A program made the position numbers and the translations under genes. Under the pieces are notes generated by a model. That model was not told the DNA's origin. It saw only the letters and a program-made list of their open reading frames with translations, and made no database searches. A DNA stretch of 64,000 bases from Zavarzinella sp. (GTDB lineage: Bacteria > Planctomycetota > Planctomycetia > Gemmatales > Gemmataceae), in assembly GCA_041399155.1 (NCBI GenBank), contig JAWKTI010000001.1, positions 2,294,001 to 2,358,000 on the forward strand, read 5' to 3'. Below, in pieces: positions 35,870 through 44,217 of the stretch (position 1 is its first letter; each line of letters begins with the position of its first letter).

Positions 35870-38236
35870 GTGGAGCAGCGGTCGGCTGATGGCGGCACGC
35901 TGCTGGTGCGGATCGATTACACCTACGATGTCTTCGGCAATCGGCTGAGCCGAATGGAGTACGATGGCACTTTAACCCTTGTGTCGACCGAGCAGTACGG
36001 TTATGATGGCTGGAAGACGGTAGACGGCGGCTACAATTTCATCGGCAACGAAAACTTCGATGTTTACATTGATCTGGACGGTTCCAATGATGTGGTTGCT
36101 CGGCGGATCTTTGGCAACTCGGTAGACAATCTGCAGGCACGCATCACTCCGGACGGCATGACCGATGAGGTGCACTGGTACATCACTGATCGCCAGGGGT
36201 CGGTGCGTGGCCTGCTCGATGATACTGGCACACCCATCGCAACGCTCACCTACGATGGCTTTGGCAATACCACCAGCAATTCCAACAGTTCAGCGACCGA
36301 TCGCTACTCCTACACGGGCCGAGAACTCGACCCCACCGCGGATCATCTGCTGCATGTCCGAGACCGTGTTCTGGCTCTCGACCTGGGCAAATTCCTCACC
36401 CGCGACCGCCTCGGCTTCCAGGCCGGGGATGTCAATCTGACAAGATATGTTGAAAATGGATTTTCGAATGCAACAGATCCGAGCGGGATGAAACCGCCTC
36501 CTCCACCGTTCGAGCTATCAATTGATGTTATGCAATTACCCGTCCCTTTTGATGCAAAGAGAGAGAAAATCTACATTGATCAAATCAAAATTGCGCAAAA
36601 AGAATTTAGCGATGATATTGTAGATTTACGAATCCTCGGAATCACAGATGCAGATTTAGGATTAGGGTTCGTACAGCTCCGATGGGAATTTTACCGTGAA
36701 AAATATAATAAGCTACGTTCTGATGCAGGTCAAACAGAACTAGATATCAATGATCGAATGTTAAATCATCGCAGTGAAAAATTCGCTGAGCATCGGCTCG
36801 AAGGAGCAGTGATGTATGTTCTAGAAAATTATCCCGAAGGGTTCAAGTTAGTTTCAAGAATGGAGCTACTGCAATTAAACCTAGTTGCATCGAATGACTG
36901 GACATGGCTTCCTTGGAATTCTTATAGTGCTGACTATAAGAATCGAACTGTTGAAATTGATACGAGAAACAACCGCTTAGATACTGTCGGTGGTCGACTT
37001 CATACAGCTTTAAAAGATTTAGTCGATGATAAATGGTACACACAACAATTGTCTGGCATCGGTGGAATGTTCACCGATAGAATTATGCGACAATTAGATT
37101 CCGACCCTATTTACGAAGATCTATCTAAAGACTACAAAACAGCTGTCGATCTTTGGCAAGCTGAATTGATTTTCGGCATGTCAGCAATGGAAAGTCACCT
37201 TAAAGGCGTGGCTACTGACATGCTAATGAATGCTACAGGAGTAGCAAGTTTAAAGATTGCCCAAATCAGCTATCAAAAGCTAAAAGTTCGCGCGATTATC
37301 AATGCATGCTCTTGCAAACGAATCAGCAATGCATGCTTTGCGTTAGGTACTCCAATATTAACTGAAAGTGGCTACAAAAACATTGAAGACATTACGATAG
37401 GAGATAGGGTTCTTTCCGTACATGAAGACAATCCCGAAGGCGAATTAACGTATCAACCCGTATTGCAGACAATAAGAAACGTTTCAACAACTGTTTCATT
37501 TAGTGTAATGGGCTTGTTGATTCATGTAACTAATGGCCACCCGATTTACACAAGAGAACACGGGTGGAAGCCAGCAAGTCTACTTCGCCAGGGTGAACAT
37601 GTCCTAACTGCTAATAAGACTTGGGTTTCGATCGACCAAGTAGATAAATCTGAATCTCCGAATGAGGTCTGCAATTTTGAAGTGTCTGAAAATCACACCT
37701 TTTTTGTTGGCACTCTGGTTGAAAATGCAATTCTTGTACATAACGTTTTGCTTAGGTGCCTTAATAAAGAACTTGCTGCAATAGATAGACAGTTAGGTAA
37801 AATTACCGACCCTGAAGCAATTAAAGCACTGAAAGCCCGTAAAGTAAACGTAAAGGCGCAAATAGGTAAAATCGAAAATGGTGAACTCGTAGATAATTAT
37901 GATTTTGGAACTCACTTGAAAGAACTCATTGGCGATCCTCCCGAGGGCATGAAGAACCATCACGCACATCACATATTATTCAAAAAGGGCTTACGCAAAA
38001 ACCAACAAGAACTAGTTGAGGAAGGACAGTCAATCTTACGAAAAGTAGGTATTGATCCCATTTACGGTAAAGAGAATTTGGTCTGGGCGCCAAACATTAC
38101 AGGTCAGCATGATATTCAATCATTAAGAAAAGTTGTAGATAAACTACGCGAGCTTGACAAAGCAGGTGCTGATAGAGATGAAATAGTTGAAGCTTTGCGT
38201 GAATTGGGTAGCATAGCTGCTCAAAAAGGAAAATAA
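35870..38236 (+). CDS. RHS-core C-terminal toxin: Hint + AHH nuclease (5'-truncated)
   Basis: The frame encodes the end of an RHS/YD-repeat protein. RHS-like coding begins upstream (about 35730, DGTWTYSYDDSGNRTKKS) without a proper start, so the gene is a 3' fragment; 35870 is only the first GTG in frame. Order: YD repeats and RHS core (RYSYTGRELDPTADHLLHVR, about residues 143-190), a variable region, a Hint self-splicing-type protease (about 485-625; CFALGTPILTESGYKNI to AILVHN) and a C-terminal toxin with the AHH nuclease motif NHHAHHIL (about 695-702). Such toxins are released by the Hint domain and cut nucleic acid in rivals. From about 36450 the DNA turns AT-rich compared with the RHS core, as for swapped toxin tips. 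Confidence 0.85.
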   Translation: MEQRSADGGTLLVRIDYTYDVFGNRLSRMEYDGTLTLVSTEQYGYDGWKTVDGGYNFIGNENFDVYIDLDGSNDVVARRIFGNSVDNLQARITPDGMTDEVHWYITDRQGSVRGLLDDTGTPIATLTYDGFGNTTSNSNSSATDRYSYTGRELDPTADHLLHVRDRVLALDLGKFLTRDRLGFQAGDVNLTRYVENGFSNATDPSGMKPPPPPFELSIDVMQLPVPFDAKREKIYIDQIKIAQKEFSDDIVDLRILGITDADLGLGFVQLRWEFYREKYNKLRSDAGQTELDINDRMLNHRSEKFAEHRLEGAVMYVLENYPEGFKLVSRMELLQLNLVASNDWTWLPWNSYSADYKNRTVEIDTRNNRLDTVGGRLHTALKDLVDDKWYTQQLSGIGGMFTDRIMRQLDSDPIYEDLSKDYKTAVDLWQAELIFGMSAMESHLKGVATDMLMNATGVASLKIAQISYQKLKVRAIINACSCKRISNACFALGTPILTESGYKNIEDITIGDRVLSVHEDNPEGELTYQPVLQTIRNVSTTVSFSVMGLLIHVTNGHPIYTREHGWKPASLLRQGEHVLTANKTWVSIDQVDKSESPNEVCNFEVSENHTFFVGTLVENAILVHNVLLRCLNKELAAIDRQLGKITDPEAIKALKARKVNVKAQIGKIENGELVDNYDFGTHLKELIGDPPEGMKNHHAHHILFKKGLRKNQQELVEEGQSILRKVGIDPIYGKENLVWAPNITGQHDIQSLRKVVDKLRELDKAGADRDEIVEALRELGSIAAQKGK

Positions 38237-38237
38237 T

Positions 38238-38756
38238 ATGATTGCTAATGAGACACTTATGAAAATTCATCGAGCTATTAAACAAGGTCAGCTCGATATT
38301 GTTGAACAATTAATCGGTGATAATCCTAGTGCCTTACATATCTGCACACCATTTGGAACTTGGCTGCAAGATGCTGCATCATGTGGCCAGATATCAATTT
38401 TACGATGGCTTGTTAATAAAGGTTTAGATGTGAATTTTTTTAATGATTCGAATGAGTATCCACCGCTTTGCAAGGCATGCGCAAAAGGGCACTTCGAAGT
38501 AGTCAAGACTTTGATAGATCTAGGGGCGGCAATGGATGTCTCTGATTCTATCCGAAATCCACTATTTACTACAATTGTAGGCACCTTTGATTATACGCCA
38601 TCACATACTGCTATTGCTAGATTTCTTGTTGGTTGTGGCATAGACATCAAAGTTAGGTATTCTAATTTAGGCAACATGGATGCATTGGAGTTTGCAAGAG
38701 AATGGGGTCGTAAAGATATTGCAGATTTCTTAGAGACTCAACTAAGGGCGTGCTGA
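38238..38756 (+). CDS. Ankyrin-repeat immunity protein
   Basis: A 172-residue protein made of about four ankyrin repeats (IHRAIKQGQLDIVEQLI, LQDAASCGQISILRWLVNKG, PLCKACAKGHFEVVKTLIDLGA, AREWGRKDIADFLE). It starts 1 nt after the toxin stop and shares its AT-rich composition. Ankyrin proteins directly downstream of AHH/HNH polymorphic toxins commonly act as immunity proteins that bind and block the nuclease; that role is inferred from position and fold. Confidence 0.8.
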   Translation: MIANETLMKIHRAIKQGQLDIVEQLIGDNPSALHICTPFGTWLQDAASCGQISILRWLVNKGLDVNFFNDSNEYPPLCKACAKGHFEVVKTLIDLGAAMDVSDSIRNPLFTTIVGTFDYTPSHTAIARFLVGCGIDIKVRYSNLGNMDALEFAREWGRKDIADFLETQLRAC

Positions 38757-38791
38757 CGAGTCAGTTTTTCCCCTAAACTCTTTCAGCGTTT

Positions 38792-38817
38792 TTGCGGAAG
38801 TTATTGCAATTCCGCAA
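38792..38817. terminator. Hairpin after toxin/immunity cassette
   Basis: TTGCGGAA and TTCCGCAA form a perfect 8-bp stem with a 10-nt loop, about 35 nt after the immunity stop. No T-run follows on the plus strand, so a terminator role is tentative. Confidence 0.35.
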
Positions 38818-39053
38818 GATTGAATTAAATGGCTTTACTTACCTGAAAATCAGTAAGTCTACTGAGAATAACTGCTTTAAACATTTTGCATGAGTCTTGG
38901 CAGAGCAATTTGATTATAAGCCATCGCTACTTCATTAGTTATTTCTCATTTTCCTTTAAGATAGTCATAGTGTTAATGTTTGTTGCAAATTGTTTACAAG
39001 TTACAAGCCACAAGTCTTAATATGTATTATTTCATCATCTGGAGAATCTAATT

Positions 39054-41143
39054 TTGAACTCCCACATGGAAATCAAAAACGTTATCCACTTACTGCACTG
39101 GCGGTTGCATACCTTACTCGCCGAATTGACCGGCGAACTGCACCACTATTACGAAGCGGTGCGGCATCTCCCCGAATCGTCAGCCAGCAAGGCATCACTT
39201 GGCTGTGCCCTGGCTCGTGCGGGTCATCTGCATTCTGCCGTGAATATTTGCAGATTGCTGTTACGGAGATGCCTTTCGACCAGCAGGCCGCCAGGGCTTA
39301 CTACCAGGTGTTGCACGATGTTGGCATGCGGATCGAAGCACGCTGTTTTGCCAAAGAACGGAAGGTATTACAAGCAGCACACCCCGAGCGGTTGCCTGTG
39401 GAAGCCTGGTTTGTCGATGTGGAACGGACTGGTACGGAGTTGACCAGCATTCTGATCCCCTGCCATAACCAGTGGCACTATACAGAAGCCTGTCTGCAAG
39501 AAATTGAAAACTGGACTAATCTGCCCTACGAAATCATCCTGATTGATAATGGTTCTACCGATGAAACCCGTACTTTGACCGAAACCGAACACATGCGGAT
39601 TGTCCGCAATGTTGAAAACCGTGGATTCCCAACAGCGATTAATCAGGGGCTGGCTGCGGCGAAGGGCGAATATCTGGTTCTGCTCAATAACGATACGTTG
39701 GTGACCCCATACTGGCTAGAAGGGCTTGTCAATTGGCTTGTATTACCCAAAGTGGGCATGGTGGGGCCGATGAGCAACGAAACCGCACCCCCACAGCAGT
39801 TAGCAGCAGGCTACCAGAAACTAGAAGAACTGCCGTTATTTGCGATGCAGGTGCTGAAGCAACACAATCAGCAGGCACTGAACGTCGAACGACTGAAAGG
39901 TTTCTGTCTGGCTCTGCGACGTGATGTGGTGCAGCAGATCGGCCCGATGGATGAGCAGTTTGGCACCGGCTTTTTTGAGGATGATGATTGGAGCGTGCGG
40001 GCATTGCAAGCAGGTTTCCAATTGCTGGTGGCCAAGGATGTGTACATTCACCATTTTGGCAACCGAACTTTTCAGGGCATGGGGCTGGACACACCCTCTC
40101 TGCTGGCCGCCAATTTCCAGCGTTTTCACCAGAAATGGGGCAGTGATTATTCCAAAGGTTATGTGCAGCAAACTGTCCCGAAAACAGAAACCGCATTAGC
40201 CAAAGTTTCGCTGTGCATGATTGTGCGGGATGAGGAACACCACCTGCCCGAGGTGCTACGCGATTTGCAGGGGCTGTTTGCCGAAATGATTGTCGTGGAT
40301 ACTGGTTCGCAAGATCGCACACGGGAGATTGCCCGGTCTGCGGGTGCGAAGGTGTTTGAATTCCCCTGGATTGATGATTTCGCAGCGGCACGTAATGTCT
40401 GTCTGGAGCATGCGACCGGTGATTGGATTTTCTGGCTGGATGCAGATGATCGGTTGCCTGCTGCGGAACGGGCAAAGTTGCGGCAACTCTTCGCGAAATT
40501 GCCCGATGTAAATGTGGCTTATGTGATGAAGTGCGTCTGCACGAACCATCAGGGGAATGCCCCCACCGTGGTGGACCATATTCGGCTGTTTCGGCGAGCA
40601 GATTCGCACCGCTGGAAGTACCGCGTGCATGAACAGATTCTGCCTGCCCTGCGGCAAACGGGGGTGCAGGTGGTCTGGTCGGATGTGCGGATTACCCACG
40701 TGGGCTATTCGGACAAAGAGGTGCGACAGCGAAAGTTGCAACGGGATCTGCGGATTCTGCAACTGGAGTTGGATGATCAGCCGAACGATCCGTTTACGTT
40801 GTTTAATCTGGCATCGATCTATCAGGAGTTGCAGCAACCCAGCGAGATTCTGGAGTATGCAGGCCGGAGTTTGGCATTATCTCACCCCAGCGATTCGATT
40901 GTGCGGAAGCTGTATGCCTTGTTAGTCCAGGCCCACAGGTCTTTGCAACAACCCACCGAGGCACTTGCACGATGCGAAGCGGGTTTGCAGGTATACCCCA
41001 AAGATGTGGAACTGCTGTTCTTATATGGTTTGCTATTGAAGGACTGCCAGCGGTTCACACGGATTCGCGATGAGATCACAAACACTCCAACATTAGCACA
41101 AATAACAAACGTTCCACGTGGAACATTTTCAAAACTCGCTTAA
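39054..41143 (+). pseudogene. Two-domain GT2 glycosyltransferase with TPR, frameshifted
   Basis: The protein would be about 697 residues. The start TTG at 39054 has GGAGA at 39041-39045, and the first part (HYYEAVRHLPESSASKASLG) reads as a TPR-like helix in one frame. Near 39238 the coding signal moves to another frame (EYLQIAVTEMPFDQQAARAYY). A missing C in GCCCGT would explain it. Then come a GT2 domain (SILIPCHNQW, LLNNDT), a second GT2 domain (LCMIVRDEEHHLPEVL, WLDADDR) and C-terminal TPRs. Such enzymes add sugars to surface polymers. The 3' end contains the second parS-like palindrome. Confidence 0.75.
41110..41125. promoter_or_regulatory. parS-like centromere site 2
   Basis: CGTTCCACGTGGAACA, 15 of 16 identical to the palindrome at 32650-32665 and with the full 14-bp core GTTCCACGTGGAAC. 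It lies inside the last codons of the glycosyltransferase gene (encoding NVPRGTF) and about 200 nt upstream of mnmG. Confidence 0.75.
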
Positions 41144-41321
41144 ATATCAGAATGTTTCAAGTTAAGATTCTTAGTGCCAAGTTGTTTTTGGCACACCTCA
41201 TCGTTCTTCACGAACATTTTCCGCTCAATTGCTTCCTGTTAACAAGCATTCTTTTCCAGCAAATTTCTAAAATAACTGTTATCTGGTGGGTGATGGTGCT
41301 GCACCAAATGGGTTTCAACTA

Positions 41322-43160
41322 ATGAATTTTCCGTTAACGTTTCATTTCGATGTCGCGGTCGTTGGTGCGGGTCATGCAGGCGTCGAAGCCGCACTTGCTG
41401 CTGCACGACTGGGTTTGAAGACGGTGCTGCTGACGATCAATGCCGATACTGTTGCCCAGATGAGCTGCAATCCCGCCATCGGTGGGGTAGCCAAGGGCCA
41501 GATTGTCCGTGAAATTGATGCCCTGGGTGGGATGATGGGCAAGTGTATTGATGCCAGCGGCATCCATTTTCGGATGTTGAATGCCTCGAAAGGGCCAGCG
41601 ATGCACTCCCCACGGGCACAGGCAGATAAAAAGCTGTACCAGTTTACGATGAAAAGGTGGGTGGAAGAACAGGAAAACCTGACATTACGGCAGGAATTGG
41701 TTGAAGGGTTGTTTCTGGAGCCATTTCAGGATTCGCATTCACCCGCTACCCACTGTGTCCGTGGAGTGATTGCACGCGGGGAAACTCTGTATGCCGCCAA
41801 AGCTGTCATTCTAACCGCCGGCACCTTTCTGAAAGCGATCATGCATACTGGTGAAGCCCAGACCAAAGGTGGCAGGGCAGGCGACGCGGTGGCAGAATCG
41901 CTAAGCGATGCCATTTCAGCCTGTGGCTTTCAACTGGCTCGCTTCAAAACAGGCACACCGTGCCGTTTGAACGGTCGCACAATCGATTTTTCCAAAACAG
42001 AAGAACAACTGGGTGATACGGAGCCACAGCCATTCAGTTATTCCAACGATCGTATTAATATCCCCCAGGTGCCTTGCCACATTACCTACACCAATGAGGA
42101 AGTGCACGACCTGATCCGTCAGAACCTGCACCGTGCTCCGATGTACTCGGGGCAGATACGCACCTGCGGCCCTCGTTATTGCCCCAGCATTGAAGATAAA
42201 GTGGTGCGATTTGCAGATAAGGGCCGCCACCAGATTTTTCTGGAGCCGGAAGGTCTGAATACATTGGAATATTACTGTAACGGCATATCCACCAGTTTGC
42301 CTAAAGATGTGCAGGCGGCGATGTTGGCGAAAATTCCCGGACTGGAGAATGCAGAAATTCTTCGCTGGGGGTACGCTGTGGAATACGACTTCGCCCCACC
42401 GGACCAGCTTTTTGCCACCATGGAGACAAAACTGGTGGACAGCCTGTACTTTGCTGGGCAAATTAATGGCACCACTGGTTATGAAGAGGCTGCGGCACAG
42501 GGTTTGATGGCTGGAATCAACGCTGGGTTAAAGCTACAGAGCAAGCCACCCTGCATTCTGGATCGATCGCAGGCATACATCGGCGTTCTGATTGACGATC
42601 TGGTCACCAAAGGTGTGGATGAGCCGTACCGCATGTTTACTTCGCGTGCGGAACACCGTTTGCAGTTACGCCACGATAATGCCGACTTGCGCCTGACGCA
42701 CATTGGCCGCACCGCAGGCAGCGTGGGTGACAGAGATTGGAACCGCTTTCTGGCAAAAGAAGAGTTGATCAAACAGCTTGCAGAATATCTGAAAGGAACC
42801 AAAGAAAATGGTGAGCCACTGGAAAAAGTACTGCGACGAACGGACACCGATTGGCAGCGTCTGTGCGAAATCCACCCACAGCTAGGTCAATGGAACAGTC
42901 ATACCAATGTTGTGGAACAAGTGGTGCTGGCGACAAAATACGCAGGCTACATTGCCCGCCAGGATGATCAGATTCGTCGCTTCAAGGGATTGGAAGAAAA
43001 ATCGATTCCAGATACCTTTGATTACGCAGTGATTCCCCAGCTCCGGCGGGAAGCCAAAGAAAAGTTTGTCCGGATCCGCCCACGGAACATTGGTCAGGCA
43101 AGTCGCATTTCCGGCATTACACCTGCAGATCTCGCAGTCCTCTTGATTTATCTGGAATAA
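41322..43160 (+). CDS. mnmG: tRNA uridine-34 modification enzyme MnmG (GidA)
   Basis: A 612-residue FAD enzyme, normal length. The dinucleotide fold opens with VAVVGAGHAGVEAA (G15-x-G17-x-x-G20), and the family signatures CNPAIGGVAKGQIVREIDALGG and CGPRYCPSIEDKV are intact. With MnmE it installs the (carboxymethyl)aminomethyl group on U34 of several tRNAs. The ATG at 41322 is chosen because the fold starts at once; the frame opens at a GTG at 41286. In many bacteria gidA lies near the replication origin and par genes, which is notable with two parS-like sites nearby. Confidence 0.97.
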   Translation: MNFPLTFHFDVAVVGAGHAGVEAALAAARLGLKTVLLTINADTVAQMSCNPAIGGVAKGQIVREIDALGGMMGKCIDASGIHFRMLNASKGPAMHSPRAQADKKLYQFTMKRWVEEQENLTLRQELVEGLFLEPFQDSHSPATHCVRGVIARGETLYAAKAVILTAGTFLKAIMHTGEAQTKGGRAGDAVAESLSDAISACGFQLARFKTGTPCRLNGRTIDFSKTEEQLGDTEPQPFSYSNDRINIPQVPCHITYTNEEVHDLIRQNLHRAPMYSGQIRTCGPRYCPSIEDKVVRFADKGRHQIFLEPEGLNTLEYYCNGISTSLPKDVQAAMLAKIPGLENAEILRWGYAVEYDFAPPDQLFATMETKLVDSLYFAGQINGTTGYEEAAAQGLMAGINAGLKLQSKPPCILDRSQAYIGVLIDDLVTKGVDEPYRMFTSRAEHRLQLRHDNADLRLTHIGRTAGSVGDRDWNRFLAKEELIKQLAEYLKGTKENGEPLEKVLRRTDTDWQRLCEIHPQLGQWNSHTNVVEQVVLATKYAGYIARQDDQIRRFKGLEEKSIPDTFDYAVIPQLRREAKEKFVRIRPRNIGQASRISGITPADLAVLLIYLE

Positions 43161-43619
43161 TACGGTATTCCTCATCCACGTTGTTTATGAAGTCAAATGG
43201 AACCGCGGAAACAGATACAGCTTCACCAGTTTGAAGCGGACTGAATTATTTCACGCTGTTAGTTTGAATAAATTGGACAATTTGCGCTGTTTAGCTTAAA
43301 TAGACAGGGTAGGTTTTCCCAGGCTTACAGTTGCAGTTGACGTAGTTTACGGAGTCGTTACAATCGCCGCGTTCGGTAAGATTCGTAAGTTGCGTCAACT
43401 TTAGATGAGAAGTTAAAATAAGTGAGGTTTTCCGATCGATCGTATCCTTCAGGCAGTCAGTCGTAATGTAGTGTTAAGTTAGGCTGATGAGTTCGACCGC
43501 TTGGGATGGAACGGTTTGGAAACCGTGGTAATCAAGGAAGAATGTGCCATCGGGATTCTGGTGAATCTACCGGGCACAGGTTACTCATCGGCACCCACCG
43601 ATGAAGGGGTATTTGAACG
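43161..43619. other. Non-coding gap upstream of response regulator
   Basis: About 460 nt without a convincing gene. It holds a candidate promoter near 43337 and a long leader to the response regulator gene. The leader contains several short inverted stretches (for example GGTTTGGAAACC around 43525), but no known riboswitch is recognised. Confidence 0.4.
43337..43364 (+). promoter_or_regulatory. Candidate sigma70-type promoter
   Basis: TTGACG, 16 nt, TACAAT: each box matches the bacterial consensus at five of six positions. It would drive the response regulator/kinase pair from about 250 nt upstream. Planctomycete promoter rules are poorly defined, so this is a pattern match only. Confidence 0.35.
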
Positions 43620-44204
43620 ATGAAGACTGTCTTTACGACTGGCGAAGCAGCCAAGATCTGCAAGGTTTCCCAGCAAACCATCATTCGTTGCTTTGACAAC
43701 GGTCAACTGAAGGGATTTCGCGTTCCGGGCAGTCGCTTTCGACGAATCCCCCGCGAAGCACTTTACAAATTCATGCGGGATAATGACATCCCCACCGATC
43801 CATTGGAAAATGGCAAAAGAAAAGTCCTGCTGGTGGACGATGATGTAGAGCTGGTGGAAATCACCCGCCGCTTTCTGGAAGAAGATCCTCGCTTTGAAGT
43901 GCGGGTCGCCCAGAACGGCTTTGATGCGGGCATGATGGTGAAAGAATACCACCCAGATATCATTCTGCTCGACGTGATGCTTCCCGATATTAACGGTAAA
44001 GAGGTTTGTCACCGCGTTCGCAGCGACTCTTCTCTCGTTGATGTGCGGATTCTCTGCATGTCAGGCATGGTAGAAGAAGATAAAATTGATGAACTGCGTC
44101 TGGCAGGTGCCGACGATTTCATTCATAAACCATTCGTTACAGAAGCTTTGATTGAGCGGATGTGTCAATTGATGGAAATGGAATCAGCCGTCAGCGCAGC
44201 GTAA
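43620..44204 (+). CDS. Response regulator with N-terminal excisionase-type HTH
   Basis: A 194-residue protein: a MerR/excisionase winged helix at 1-52 (VFTTGEAAKICKVSQQTIIRCFDNGQL, then GSRFRRIPREALYKF) and a CheY receiver at 67-190. The acidic pocket is D73-D75, the phospho-acceptor D118 (IILLDVMLPD) and K170. DNA binding before the receiver is the reverse of the classic order and is typical of planctomycetes. The histidine kinase gene follows after 13 nt, so it is the likely partner. Confidence 0.9.
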   Translation: MKTVFTTGEAAKICKVSQQTIIRCFDNGQLKGFRVPGSRFRRIPREALYKFMRDNDIPTDPLENGKRKVLLVDDDVELVEITRRFLEEDPRFEVRVAQNGFDAGMMVKEYHPDIILLDVMLPDINGKEVCHRVRSDSSLVDVRILCMSGMVEEDKIDELRLAGADDFIHKPFVTEALIERMCQLMEMESAVSAA

Positions 44205-44217
44205 GTCTGCAGGATTA

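Noticed and set aside
39082..39090. TTATCCACT as a DnaA box marking oriC
   Set aside because: It is a single imperfect copy inside a coding region, not a cluster.
39729..40475. 248-codon frame opposite the glycosyltransferase
   Set aside because: It is antisense to conserved GT2 motifs and its product has no recognisable fold.
40686..40704. CCCACGTGGG as a third parS site
   Set aside because: Only the CACGTG centre matches; the outer GTT/AAC arms are absent.
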